Shown: one piece after another, positions 42,669-51,351 of the stretch
How positions within the stretch are numbered: the first letter of the stretch is position 1
Layout: every line of letters starts with the position of its first letter
The notes under the pieces: generated by a model
What the model was told of the DNA's origin: nothing
The model's database searches: none
What the model saw: only the letters and a program-made list of their open reading frames with translations
Assembly (NCBI GenBank): GCA_030765135.1
Contig: JAVCDC010000101.1
Location: forward strand, 1-64,000
Direction of reading: 5' to 3'
DNA from: Candidatus Tritonobacter lacicola
GTDB taxonomy: Bacteria > Auribacterota > Tritonobacteria > Tritonobacterales > Tritonobacteraceae
Length of the DNA stretch: 64,000 nucleotides
Translations under genes and position numbers: made by a program

Positions 42669-42771
42669 GAGATTGCTTCGCTACCCGCCACGCCTTTGGC
42701 TCGCGGCTTCGGCTCACCGCAATGACAAGGGGTAGTGTCATTGCGAGGAGCGAAGCGACGCGGCAATCTCG
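42669..42771. repeat. Fold-back repeat GAGATTGCTTCGC / GCGAAGCGACGCGGCAATCTC
   Basis: Arms read GAGATTGCTTCGCTAC and GCGAAGCGACGCGGCAATCTC with GCAATGACA / TGTCATTGC inside. A shorter relative is at 34229-34290. The words resemble a repeat I recall from intergenic DNA of many environmental genomes. Confidence 0.7.
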
Positions 42772-42979
42772 CTTTTTATTTCGGCATTTTAAATATCCAG
42801 TGAATAATTCAGGCTAATGCCCAAGTAATGATATGCCAGTTTTATTGTTTGCAATTGCTTGAGCATATGCCAGTTTTGATAAGCCACTTATTTGTTATTT
42901 GGGCTTGGTTATTCATTCGTCATTCTTTCGATACGCATTATCATAAGTTCATGCTATATGAATTTGCTATGTTTTCAAA

Positions 42980-43030
42980 GGTAGCCGCACCCTTTTAGGG
43001 TGCGCCCCGAAAGCATTCGGGACGGCTACC
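42980..43030. repeat. Compact three-way-junction palindrome
   Basis: Outer stem GGTAGCC / GGCTACC encloses two complete hairpins, GCACCCTTTTAGGGTGC and CCCGAAAGCATTCGGG, in 51 bp. Confidence 0.75.
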
Positions 43031-43109
43031 ATATAGCTGCGAAACTAATTTACTTATTCTATGAGTAATGCTCTAGGCTGAAATGGAATATGGGCAGGAT
43101 GCTATGGAT

Positions 43110-44480
43110 TTAATTACCCATTATGGATTTAAGTTCGTCGAAGCTTGAGACCTCTATGACGTCGGGTGCTGAGAGGTAGTTCTTGCCGAGTATATCACCT
43201 GCTATTTTCGTGACCTCTGCGGACACCTGCGCTCCCGGCGCCTCTAGGTCGACAGCTACAGAGCCGTCGGAGTAGTAGCGCCACGCGAGCTCGTGCGCCC
43301 CCTGGACGATTCCCTCGACCGTGGTCGTGATCCTGTCGTCCTTTATGCAGAAGTCCTTCATTGTCGTCTTCGTGTCGATAACCGTGCCGTAGATCCTCTC
43401 GGCCAGCCGCCGGTAGGCGTCGACCTTGGCCGCGCGCTTCGTCGTCACCCGCGCCATGGCCTTAAAATTTTTCGAGTACTCAGGCTCCGTTATCTCTTTC
43501 ACGGTCATCCTGATCCCGGGAATCTTCGCCCCTAACGCGGTCTCAACCTCTTTCAGGGTGATGGTGACCTTCGCCTTCGCCCCGGCTTCGTCGGCGCTGA
43601 CCTCGCTTTTTGCCTCGCTGATGGCTTTCATTAGGCGCTCGCACATCGAACCGTTTTTTAGAAGCAGGTCTCTAACGCTTGTCTGCGGGTCGATCTTCAT
43701 GGCGCAGATGTCGCGGTAGAGCTTGCTCCGCGCCAGTAGGTCGGCCTTCTCCTTGGCCGCGTCGTCCCTCTCCTTTTTATCGGTTATCGACATGTTAGGC
43801 AGCACGGTCGCCTCGCTCTGGATCGTTATGCTTGTTATGGCTTCCTCTATCTTCTCCTTGCCCAGGATCTTTTCCGAGAGGACGCCCATACCGGTTGCCC
43901 GGATCTTCGCGATCTTCCACGGGGCCACGTCGACCCTTTGAAACGTCCCGACCGTTGCGGACTTATCGGGATCTCCAATACTCGTCACCGTGGCTTTCGA
44001 TTCCATGACCGCCACCGTCGTGGCATTTCCATCCCCGGCAACGGACATGGAGAAGACCGTTCCGAGCGCGCCCGCCACGGCCACGGGGCCCGTGATGGTG
44101 AAACGCGTCTCCCTGGGTAGCTTCTCCAACTTCGAGATAATCTCCCCGTTCAACAGGTTGATGTTTATCAGCTTCTCGACGGTTCCGTCCGGGAGCTTGC
44201 TCTCGTCGAGAAGCGAGGCCACCTCGATGGTGGTTTTTTCTTTTATCCTGAAGGAGCTCAGAGGGTCCAGCGTGACGTCCATGGAGGATGCGTCACCCGT
44301 TTTAAGGGAATCGCCCTTGGCCACGGCCATCTCCTTGACCGCCTTGATCCACGCGGTATCCCCTGGACCTTTCTTTTCCCCGGCGCCCTGCACGTCGGTT
44401 ATTTTCGATTGAGTCTGGCTCCCGGCCGACAGGGGTGCCAGGCAGACTGCCAGAATGATCATCCATTGAACGGTTCGCAT
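43110..44480 (-). CDS. FecR-domain protein with C-terminal LPP20-like region
   Basis: 456 aa. Signal peptide (about 1-22), then a FecR-type beta domain (residues 35-195: LKTGDASSMDVTLDPLSSFR, NINLLNGEIISKL, FTITGPVAVAGALGTVFSMS). The rest has an LPP20-like unit, seen as ARVTTKRAAKVDAYRRLAER then VEGIVQGAHELAWRYYSDGS and VAVDLEAP. FecR domains outside iron signalling are often periplasmic or surface modules. The shared LPP20 unit ties the gene to the cluster at 34.4-38.3 kb although it is on the other strand. GGAGGAGACCGTT precedes the ATG; a good sigma-70-like promoter lies upstream. Confidence 0.75.
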   Translation of the reverse strand: MRTVQWMIILAVCLAPLSAGSQTQSKITDVQGAGEKKGPGDTAWIKAVKEMAVAKGDSLKTGDASSMDVTLDPLSSFRIKEKTTIEVASLLDESKLPDGTVEKLININLLNGEIISKLEKLPRETRFTITGPVAVAGALGTVFSMSVAGDGNATTVAVMESKATVTSIGDPDKSATVGTFQRVDVAPWKIAKIRATGMGVLSEKILGKEKIEEAITSITIQSEATVLPNMSITDKKERDDAAKEKADLLARSKLYRDICAMKIDPQTSVRDLLLKNGSMCERLMKAISEAKSEVSADEAGAKAKVTITLKEVETALGAKIPGIRMTVKEITEPEYSKNFKAMARVTTKRAAKVDAYRRLAERIYGTVIDTKTTMKDFCIKDDRITTTVEGIVQGAHELAWRYYSDGSVAVDLEAPGAQVSAEVTKIAGDILGKNYLSAPDVIEVSSFDELKSIMGN

Positions 44481-44510
44481 AACGGTCTCCTCCCGATTGC
44501 TTTAAGATTA

Positions 44511-44539
44511 AATATAGCACAATTATTGGATGGTGGCAA
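44511..44539 (-). promoter_or_regulatory. Sigma-70-like promoter of the FecR-LPP20 gene
   Basis: On the minus strand TTGCCA (-35, 44534-44539) and TATATT (-10, 44511-44516) are separated by exactly 17 bp, 30 bp upstream of the ATG. Confidence 0.5.
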
Positions 44540-44604
44540 TTCGATAGAGAGGGGAAGGGGACGGCGGGGCATGCCCGGCAAGGGAAAGTGTCGCCGATAC
44601 GCTC

Positions 44605-45924
44605 CTAGATGTCCCTCAGGAGCACATTTGCCGGCGACCTACTGAGGGTGCTGCAGAAGTCCTCCAGGCATTGGGCTATTCTTTCCAGTTCTCCAGATTG
44701 TTCGACCGGTATGTCATCGCTGCCGCGTCTGTCAAGGGCCTCGATAACGTATTGTACTGTGAGGTTCTGGGTGCACTGCGCCGGCTGATAGGAGACATCG
44801 CGATCGTTGTTCTTCACGGTCTCCGAGAGTATCCCGCTTTCCGTCAGTTCAAAGAGCAGCTGGCGCGCAAGCCGGATAGGAATTTCGAGGGTGTGCGAGA
44901 TATTGGCGGCGTTCCACGGCTTCTCCGCGAGGCAGAAGCTCTTGGCCAGAAGGTTCACTATCCGCAGGGCCAGCAGTCTCTTGAATGAGCGGCTTGCCAG
45001 CAGGCAGTCCGGCTCGAACTCGTAGGTGTCCACATTCTGATAGGCGAAGGAGATCTCGGCGCCGAAGAGCACGATCAGCCAGCTGACCTGGATCCATACC
45101 AGGAAAAGGGGCAGGGCGGCGAAGCTCCCGTAGATGGTATTGTACTGGGAGACGCCTATTTGAAAGTTGATGTAGATCCATTGGACTACCTGGTACGCCG
45201 TTCCCGTGACGATCCCCGCCAGGACGGCGGCCTTCCAATTAACGCTGGTATTGGGAAGGAAGACGTAGACGAAGGTCAGGAGTATCCAGATGACCAGATA
45301 GGGGAGAAGTCCCAGGAGGATGTGGATGACGGGGTCGATCGCCCCCAGCAGTGCGGTGCTCTGGGTCGCCTGCCTGACGTAGCCTGCCACGAAGACCGTC
45401 ACACTGCTCGACATGATCAGCAGCAACGGGCAGATGAGCATGATGGCGAGGTAGTCCACCAGCTTTCGCACCAGGGTTCGTGATTTTTTCACCCCCCACA
45501 CGTCGTTCAATGATTTTTCGATATTCCCCAGGACCTTAATGACGAGCCAGAAGAGAACGGCCACGCCCACGCCGGCCACCACGCCCCCCCGCGTGTTTTC
45601 GAGGATAGAGTTGGAGAATTCGATGACCCGGGCCATCACCTCTTCGTGTCCCTCGAACCTGGTCGTGATCTGGTTCTCGAGGTTCTGGTCCAGGCCGAAT
45701 CCCTTGGCCACCCCGAAGGCGACGGCGAGGACGGGGACGATGGAGAGAAGGGTGTAGTAGGTGAGGGCCGAGGCTTTGAACATGCACTTGTCCTCGTCGA
45801 ACCCGCGCAGCGCAAGAAGGACGACTCTCAGGTTCTTGATGAGGAAATATCTCGGCCGGGGGAGGTTTTTCAGGCGGATCCGCCAGATGTCCGTCCTGAG
45901 GAACTTCAGGATCTTTGAAATCAT
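44605..45924 (-). CDS. YihY/BrkB-family membrane protein with C-terminal winged helix
   Basis: 439 aa from the ATG at 45924 (MISKILKF), with upstream in-frame ATGs at 45942 and 45960 as alternatives. The first 300 aa are the six-helix BrkB/YihY domain: CMFKASALTYYTLLSIVPVL, NDVWGVKKSRTLVRKL, QYNTIYGSFAALPLFLVWIQ then VSWLIVLFGAEISFAYQN. The old name ribonuclease BN is wrong for this family; the true role is unsettled and a transport function has been suggested. A C-terminal extension (about 345-430) looks like a winged helix (ANISHTLEIPIRLARQLLFE), seen in some longer family members. No obvious operon partner. Confidence 0.9.
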   Translation of the reverse strand: MISKILKFLRTDIWRIRLKNLPRPRYFLIKNLRVVLLALRGFDEDKCMFKASALTYYTLLSIVPVLAVAFGVAKGFGLDQNLENQITTRFEGHEEVMARVIEFSNSILENTRGGVVAGVGVAVLFWLVIKVLGNIEKSLNDVWGVKKSRTLVRKLVDYLAIMLICPLLLIMSSSVTVFVAGYVRQATQSTALLGAIDPVIHILLGLLPYLVIWILLTFVYVFLPNTSVNWKAAVLAGIVTGTAYQVVQWIYINFQIGVSQYNTIYGSFAALPLFLVWIQVSWLIVLFGAEISFAYQNVDTYEFEPDCLLASRSFKRLLALRIVNLLAKSFCLAEKPWNAANISHTLEIPIRLARQLLFELTESGILSETVKNNDRDVSYQPAQCTQNLTVQYVIEALDRRGSDDIPVEQSGELERIAQCLEDFCSTLSRSPANVLLRDI

Positions 45925-46027
45925 GGTCTCCGCGCCTTTCATGATGTGCCCCCGGTGCACGTAACAGCGAACGTCTCTTTACCCTGTGGGCGGGCGGCGC
46001 CCTCGAGACGTTTACCCGGAGTCCGCG

Positions 46028-46825
46028 TCACTTTTCTTTCGTCTTCAGGATGCCCTTGAGAGTTTGGGATGCCTGATCCTGCTGCTCCTTGAGCATTTCT
46101 TGCGCCTCCCCCGTGGCCTGTTCCATCGTCTCCTGCGCCTGCTTTTTCGCTTCATCCAGCGACTTGGAGACTTCATCTTGAATCGAGGCAAGGTCAAAGC
46201 CGGCAAGCTTGGCTATGGACGTGTTCTTGAGAGCTTCGACGACGATCAGATTGACGAGCGTGCGCGGATTGGATATGTTCTCGAAGCTCCTGTCTATGTT
46301 GATATTGAACTCCCTGACAACGGGAGCTTCTCCCCCCGTGTAATCCTTGAACACCACTTTCCCTATTTTGAGGTCGAGGACGTCAATCTGGATTTCGGGC
46401 ATCTCCGCCGCTTCCTTTTTCTCTCCCGGTTCTTTCTCTTCCTCTTTTTTGGTGCTCTTCAGCGCATCCAGGTTGACCTCACCGTTTTCGTTTTTCACCA
46501 CCAGGAATTCTTTCAGGTTCAACCTTACCTCTTCAAGGTGAACTTTCTTTTTCAGGAGCGCGCCCAGATCGTAGTCCACGTAGATTTCGGGCATGTCTAT
46601 CATTACCTCGTCGTGAAATCCCGGTGGGTTCATCAGCCTGAACCGGTCGATGCCCACGAGGGTGGTCACAAGGCCCACGTTCATACTCCCGATGTCCGCA
46701 TCCAGGCCGGTGCCGGCCTGTATGCCCGCAGTTGTGGCTTTCCGCGCGATCGGGTTCTTGCAGAGCACAAGGGCCACGATGACGACCAGTATTATGATTA
46801 TGAGTGCGCTGCCCAGTTTCTTCAT
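46028..46825 (-). CDS. AsmA-like membrane-anchored periplasmic protein
   Basis: 265 aa: one N-terminal membrane anchor (residues 5-25), then an AsmA-like beta region (IGSMNVGLVTTLVGIDRFRL, VDYDLGALLKKKVHLEEVRL then NLKEFLVVKNENGEVNLDAL). A Lys/Glu-rich linker, a second beta segment (VLDLKIGKVVFKDYTGG) and a long charged C-terminal helix (EAKKQAQETMEQATGEAQEM) follow. AsmA-type proteins bridge inner and outer membranes and are proposed to move lipids. AAGGAGGAACAGTCGC precedes the start. Short for the family. Divergent from the adenylate cyclase gene. Confidence 0.7.
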   Translation of the reverse strand: MKKLGSALIIIILVVIVALVLCKNPIARKATTAGIQAGTGLDADIGSMNVGLVTTLVGIDRFRLMNPPGFHDEVMIDMPEIYVDYDLGALLKKKVHLEEVRLNLKEFLVVKNENGEVNLDALKSTKKEEEKEPGEKKEAAEMPEIQIDVLDLKIGKVVFKDYTGGEAPVVREFNINIDRSFENISNPRTLVNLIVVEALKNTSIAKLAGFDLASIQDEVSKSLDEAKKQAQETMEQATGEAQEMLKEQQDQASQTLKGILKTKEK

Positions 46826-47018
46826 GCGACTGTTCCTCCTTGTTGTGCGCGCGCCTCCCTACGGGCGCCGCGCAGGTGCGGCCACCTGACGCATCATTAT
46901 AGCTTAATCCCCTCACACTGCATGTATATTAATGCTGCCGACATACGAAGATCTTTCCTCAATGTGCGCGCCAGGAAAGGCCTCTGAAAGATATCTTTTA
47001 TGGTTGTGCGGGAGATGT

Positions 47019-49022
47019 ATGGGATATAATCACACCTCCATGAAATCGACTAAGAATGTCCTGTCTATTCTCTTCGCGGCCGCGGGCATAGCCGCGGCCA
47101 TCTTTCTCGCCCGTACTGCGCTTTTCAACGGGATGGAGCTCGATTCAATAGACATGCGGTTCAGGCTCAGGGGGAGCGGGAAGGTTAACACCAGGCTGAA
47201 GCTTATAGCCATAGACGACACGAGCATCGACCGTATCGGTAAGTTTCCGTGGAGGCGCGTTTACTATGCCCAGATGCTCCAGGCACTCTCGAACTTCGGC
47301 CCTTCATGTGTGGCCTTTGATCTGATCCTCGCCCATTCGGATGAGAAGAGCATCGATGACGACCGTACCCTAGCGGAAATCCTGAAGCTCATGAAAAGCG
47401 CCCTTCTCTCGTATTACTTCTCCTTCGACGAGTGCCTGGAAGTTTCGGGGGGCGTTCTTCCCCCTCCCCTGTCGAATGTCAAAGGGGATATCGGCCTTCT
47501 CCCCCCGGCAGCAGGAGTTGTCCTTCCGGCGCCGCCGTATGAGGGCATCAAAAGGCTGGGCTTCATCAATACGCCGAAAGACCCTTCATTGTCCCTCGGG
47601 AGGGGGCTTAACGCCGATGGCGTGATAAGGGAGGTGCCGCTTATCATAAGGTACGGCAACAATGTATATCCCTCTCTTTCCCTGGAGGCCGTCAGGATAG
47701 GTCTCGGCATGGAACCCTCCGATATATTCGTGGAGATCGGTAAAAGCGTCTCCATTCGAACTCCGGGTGATTCCCCTCTCGAGCGGCGGTTCCCGATAGA
47801 CGAAAAGGGAATGATGATGGTTAATTATGCCGCGCCCTGCAGGGGCTTCGATTTCAACCCCTTCGAGGAGGTACTGGACGAGTTCAGCAAATATGCCCGG
47901 GGAGAGGCGCCGGACTTCGACCTCGGTAAGTTTCAAGACGCCATCGTGTTTGTGGGCGCTACCGCGACCGGCCTGGACAGCGGCCAGACCCCGCTTCACC
48001 GGCACTCTCCGCTGATTGCCGTTCATCTTAACGCGGCCAATACCATGCTCACGGGGGAATGTATGGTCATGGCTCCATCCGTGGTCAACCTCGCCCTGAC
48101 TGTTGGCATCGGCCTCCTGGCGTGGTTTTTCGCGTACAGGCTTCCATACGTGTGGGGGGCGCTGGCCCTTGTGCTGGCTGCCGCTGTTTATATCGGTGCT
48201 GCCGCGGCTATTTTTAATACATGCCGGGTCGTGCTGGCCGTGGTATCGCCCGCGCTGTGCCTGGTGTGCGCGACCATGACTACGACGGCCTTTCGCCTGG
48301 TGGTTGTGGACAGGGAGAAGAGGTGGGTAAAACGTGCCCTCAGCCATTACGTTACGCGGGAGGTGATGGAGGAGATTATGAGGAACCCGGCGGCGCTCGA
48401 GCTGGGGGGCGCGAGAAAGGAGCTGACCGTCCTCTTCTCCGATATAAAGGGGTTCACCACGTTCTGCGAGGGGCACGCCCCGGAGGAGGTCGTGGCAAGG
48501 CTCAACGAGTACATGGACGAGATGACGGAGGCGATATTCAATCACGGAGGCACGCTGGACAAGTACGTCGGCGATGAGATAGTGGCTATCTTCGGCGCGC
48601 CCCGCGACGAACGGAGTGCCGGTGGCGGGCGGTGCCCGAAGGAGGACGCGAAGAATGCCGTCCTGGCAGCTATCGAGATGAGGGAGCGTCTGACCGCTCT
48701 CCAGGGCCGGTGGAGGTCCCTGGGGCTCGAGGTATGGGAGATGGGAATCGGCATAAACACCGGCGAAATGATTGTCGGCAACATGGGTTCCAGGATGGTG
48801 ATGGACTACACCGTCATAGGGGACGAGGTCAACCTCGGCGCCCGCGTCGAGGGTCTGACGAGAACGTACGATGCCCCCATACTTATTACCGGTCCGACCT
48901 ACGAATACGTTAAAGATACCGTCCGGGCTGAAAAAGTGGGCGATGCGAAAGTCAAGGGGCGTGATAAACCGGTAACGGTTTACAAGGTCACGGGAGCAAT
49001 AATAAATCAAAAACACAAATAA
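47019..49022 (+). CDS. CHASE2-domain adenylate/guanylate cyclase
   Basis: 667 aa from ATG 47019 (GGAG 4 nt upstream; ATG 47040 is the alternative). One N-terminal helix, an extracytoplasmic CHASE2 sensor (about 40-340: KLIAIDDTSIDRIGKFPWRR, FDLILAHSDEKSIDDDR, DAIVFVGATATGL), three membrane helices (350-440), then a class III cyclase domain. VLFSDIKGFTTFCEG and LDKYVGDEIVAIFGAPRDE carry the two metal-binding Asp, GIGINTGEMIVGNMGS and the DYTVIGDEVNLGARVEGL region complete the site. Predicted to make cAMP on an external cue. A possible receiver is the cNMP-binding domain of the protein at 56594. Confidence 0.92.
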   Translation: MGYNHTSMKSTKNVLSILFAAAGIAAAIFLARTALFNGMELDSIDMRFRLRGSGKVNTRLKLIAIDDTSIDRIGKFPWRRVYYAQMLQALSNFGPSCVAFDLILAHSDEKSIDDDRTLAEILKLMKSALLSYYFSFDECLEVSGGVLPPPLSNVKGDIGLLPPAAGVVLPAPPYEGIKRLGFINTPKDPSLSLGRGLNADGVIREVPLIIRYGNNVYPSLSLEAVRIGLGMEPSDIFVEIGKSVSIRTPGDSPLERRFPIDEKGMMMVNYAAPCRGFDFNPFEEVLDEFSKYARGEAPDFDLGKFQDAIVFVGATATGLDSGQTPLHRHSPLIAVHLNAANTMLTGECMVMAPSVVNLALTVGIGLLAWFFAYRLPYVWGALALVLAAAVYIGAAAAIFNTCRVVLAVVSPALCLVCATMTTTAFRLVVVDREKRWVKRALSHYVTREVMEEIMRNPAALELGGARKELTVLFSDIKGFTTFCEGHAPEEVVARLNEYMDEMTEAIFNHGGTLDKYVGDEIVAIFGAPRDERSAGGGRCPKEDAKNAVLAAIEMRERLTALQGRWRSLGLEVWEMGIGINTGEMIVGNMGSRMVMDYTVIGDEVNLGARVEGLTRTYDAPILITGPTYEYVKDTVRAEKVGDAKVKGRDKPVTVYKVTGAIINQKHK

Positions 49023-49190
49023 AAAATCGAAATATTTGCCCATTAAAATCTTTGGGCATATTTGGTCTGTGTTTTTAATTTTTTATTTTTGATATTTGGT
49101 TTTTCAAAGCCCTCTTTCCAATTTCAGAGTTCTGATCTGTAGAAACTGTGCTAGGATGGAAACCATAAATCTCTGAATGATTAAATAATT

Positions 49191-50276
49191 ATGTCTACCG
49201 TAACACTCAAGAACGTCACCAAGGTCTTCGGCGATTCCGTCGTCGCGGTTGACAACGTCAGCCTCGAGGTCGAGGACGGGGAGTTCATGATACTCGTCGG
49301 CCCCTCCGGATGCGGTAAGTCGACGACTTTGAGGATCATCGCCGGCCTCGAGACCGCTACGGGGGGAGATATATACATCGGCGGCCGCCTGGTCAACGAT
49401 GTCCTTCCGAAGGACAGGGACATAGCCATGGTCTTCCAGAACTACGCCCTCTATCCCCATATGACCGCCTACGCGAACATGGCTTTCGGCCTCAAGCTGC
49501 GGGGCGTCCAGAAAAAGGAGATCGACGAGCGCGTGAAGGAGGCCGCCGAGATACTTAATATCGGGGAGCTCCTCGACCGGAAGCCGCGCGAGCTATCCGG
49601 CGGACAGAGCCAGAGAGTAGCGGTGGGCAGGGCGATCGTGAGGAAGCCCAAGGTCTTCCTATTCGACGAGCCGCTGAGCAACCTCGACCTGAAGCTGAGG
49701 GTCCAGATGAGGGCCGAGTTCAGCAAGATTCACAACAAATTGGGCGCCACCATGATCTATGTCACCCACGACCAGACGGAGGCCATGACGATGGGGGACC
49801 GGATCGCGGTGATGAGGGAAGGCGGTATCCGTCAACTGGCCGACCCGGGCGCGCTCTATCAAAGCCCGGCCAACCGGTTCGTGGCGCAGTTCATAGGCAT
49901 TCCTCCGATGAACATGATCGACGGGGTGATAGCGGAAGAGGGGGGTGCTCTTCTCTTCAAGGGGGATTCCTGCCGTGTGACTGTTCCGGACGGCAAGGGC
50001 GATCTCCTGCGGCCGTTCCTCGAAAAAAAGGTAACCATGGGCGTGAGGCCCGAGGACGTGAGCGTTTCGGAGGGGAAGGGAATGGCGGAGGCGGTGGTCG
50101 ATGTCGTCCAGCCGCTTGGCCCGCAGAAGTTCCTCTACCTGAAGATGGGTGACTGTGAATACACGGCAAGGGTTCCCGTGGAGACGAAGGCCAGGGTTAA
50201 CGATACGGTCGCTATCGTGTTCGACATGGAGAAGGTCCATTTCTTCGATGACGCGACGGACAGGGCCATTGTGTAG
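49191..50276 (+). CDS. Sugar ABC transporter ATPase (MalK/UgpC type)
   Basis: 361 aa. Walker A GPSGCGKST, signature LSGGQSQRVAVGRA, Walker B VFLFDEPLSNLD and switch His in YVTHDQTEAM are intact, followed by the C-terminal regulatory OB-type (TOBE) domain with MGVRPEDVSV. This layout powers binding-protein-dependent uptake of sugars or glycerol phosphate. The two permease genes follow after a 180-bp spacer full of GTGTAACGT words, and the binding protein comes last. Confidence 0.95.
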   Translation: MSTVTLKNVTKVFGDSVVAVDNVSLEVEDGEFMILVGPSGCGKSTTLRIIAGLETATGGDIYIGGRLVNDVLPKDRDIAMVFQNYALYPHMTAYANMAFGLKLRGVQKKEIDERVKEAAEILNIGELLDRKPRELSGGQSQRVAVGRAIVRKPKVFLFDEPLSNLDLKLRVQMRAEFSKIHNKLGATMIYVTHDQTEAMTMGDRIAVMREGGIRQLADPGALYQSPANRFVAQFIGIPPMNMIDGVIAEEGGALLFKGDSCRVTVPDGKGDLLRPFLEKKVTMGVRPEDVSVSEGKGMAEAVVDVVQPLGPQKFLYLKMGDCEYTARVPVETKARVNDTVAIVFDMEKVHFFDDATDRAIV

Positions 50277-50457
50277 GTCGTGTAACGTGTTATGTGTAAC
50301 GTGTAACGGAAAATCTACTATATAGGACGTGTTATGTGTAACGTGAAAGGTGTCAGGTTGCCGTTGCAATTAGATAAAAGATTATGCTGATAAGACGTCA
50401 CACGTCACACGTTACACGTTACACGATTTATAAGCAGTTCTATACCTGAACGCTTAA
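50277..50457. repeat. Fold-back of GTGTAACGT words
   Basis: GTGTAACGTGTTATGTGTAA (50279-) and its inverse form CACGTCACACGTTACACG (50398-50424) lie head to head in the spacer inside the transporter operon. A single cluster of the same words is at 59786-59825. Confidence 0.75.
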
Positions 50458-51351
50458 ATGCAGACAACCGCCTCAAGCAGGTCGAAGCGCCTCGCCATCA
50501 CACCGTACCTCTATCTCCTCCCGGCGTTCGTTGTCATATTGACCTTCCAGGTCCTTCCCATTTTTTATTCCCTTTTCGTAAGCTTTTTCGAGTGGGACAT
50601 AATCAGGGCCCGGAGGTTCGTCGGCCTGGGGAACTACCTGGATCTATTTCGCGATGTCGAGTTCTGGCAGGCACTCTTTAACACCACCGTGTTCGCCGCA
50701 GGCTCCGTCGTCTTCGGCCTGGCCATCTCGCTTTTTATAGCCGTACTGCTCAGCAGGAAGATAGCCGGCCTTAACTGTTACAGGCTGGCTTATTTTATTC
50801 CCTACGTCACGGCGATGACGGCCGTGGCAATAGTGTGGAAGTGGCTTTTCAACCCCCAGTTCGGCCTCCTGAACTACCTCCTCTCACTGGTCGGCCTCCC
50901 CGGTACCAGGTGGCTCCAGGACCCCTTCTGGGCGAGGGTCGCCGTGATTATATTTGTCATATGGAAGACGATGGGGTTCAATATCCTGATATTCCTGACG
51001 CGTCTCCTTGATATAGATAAGACCTTTTACGAGGCGGCCGAGATCGACGGGGCGGGCCCGTGGAGGCTATTCAGGTATATCACATGGCCCCTCCTCGGTC
51101 CCACGACGCTCTTCCTCCTGATAATCTCCACGATATTCTCGTTCCAGATGTTCGTCCCCGTGTACATCATGACCCCGGACGGGGGGCCGGCGAACAGCTG
51201 CTCGACGATGGTCTTCTTCCTTTACGAGAACGCGTACGTTGATTTCCGAATGGGGTACGCCTGCTCCATAGCTTACGTTCTCTTCTTCATTATACTGGCG
51301 CTCACGCTAATCCAGAGGAAAGCCCTGGGGAGGAAATTGAGTGGCCTGTAA
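50458..51351 (+). CDS. Sugar ABC transporter permease (MalF/UgpA type)
   Basis: 297 aa, six hydrophobic segments. The permease EAA loop reads FYEAAEIDGAGPWRLFRYIT (EAAxxDGA), the contact for the ATPase. N-terminal PYLYLLPAFVVILTFQVLPI is typical of MalF/UgpA-like subunits of this size. It overlaps the next permease gene by 11 bp, so both are produced together and form the heterodimeric channel. Confidence 0.95.
   Translation: MQTTASSRSKRLAITPYLYLLPAFVVILTFQVLPIFYSLFVSFFEWDIIRARRFVGLGNYLDLFRDVEFWQALFNTTVFAAGSVVFGLAISLFIAVLLSRKIAGLNCYRLAYFIPYVTAMTAVAIVWKWLFNPQFGLLNYLLSLVGLPGTRWLQDPFWARVAVIIFVIWKTMGFNILIFLTRLLDIDKTFYEAAEIDGAGPWRLFRYITWPLLGPTTLFLLIISTIFSFQMFVPVYIMTPDGGPANSCSTMVFFLYENAYVDFRMGYACSIAYVLFFIILALTLIQRKALGRKLSGL

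Larger units (their letters stand above)
42399..43109. other. 711-bp spacer with repeats, no gene
   Basis: No coding frame supported. Contains a GATTGCTTCGC / GCGAAGCGACGC fold-back (42669-42771) and a three-way-junction palindrome (42980-43030). Near 42780-42900 are direct words (GCCAGTTTTATTG, GCCAGTTTTGATAAG) without known meaning. Confidence 0.65.

Noticed and set aside
44605-45960. Ribonuclease BN annotation
   Set aside because: The BrkB/YihY membrane family was once misnamed RNase BN; the protein has no nuclease motif.
47586-49043. 485-codon minus-strand frame opposite the cyclase gene
   Set aside because: The plus strand encodes a complete class III cyclase with catalytic residues; the antisense frame has no recognisable motif.
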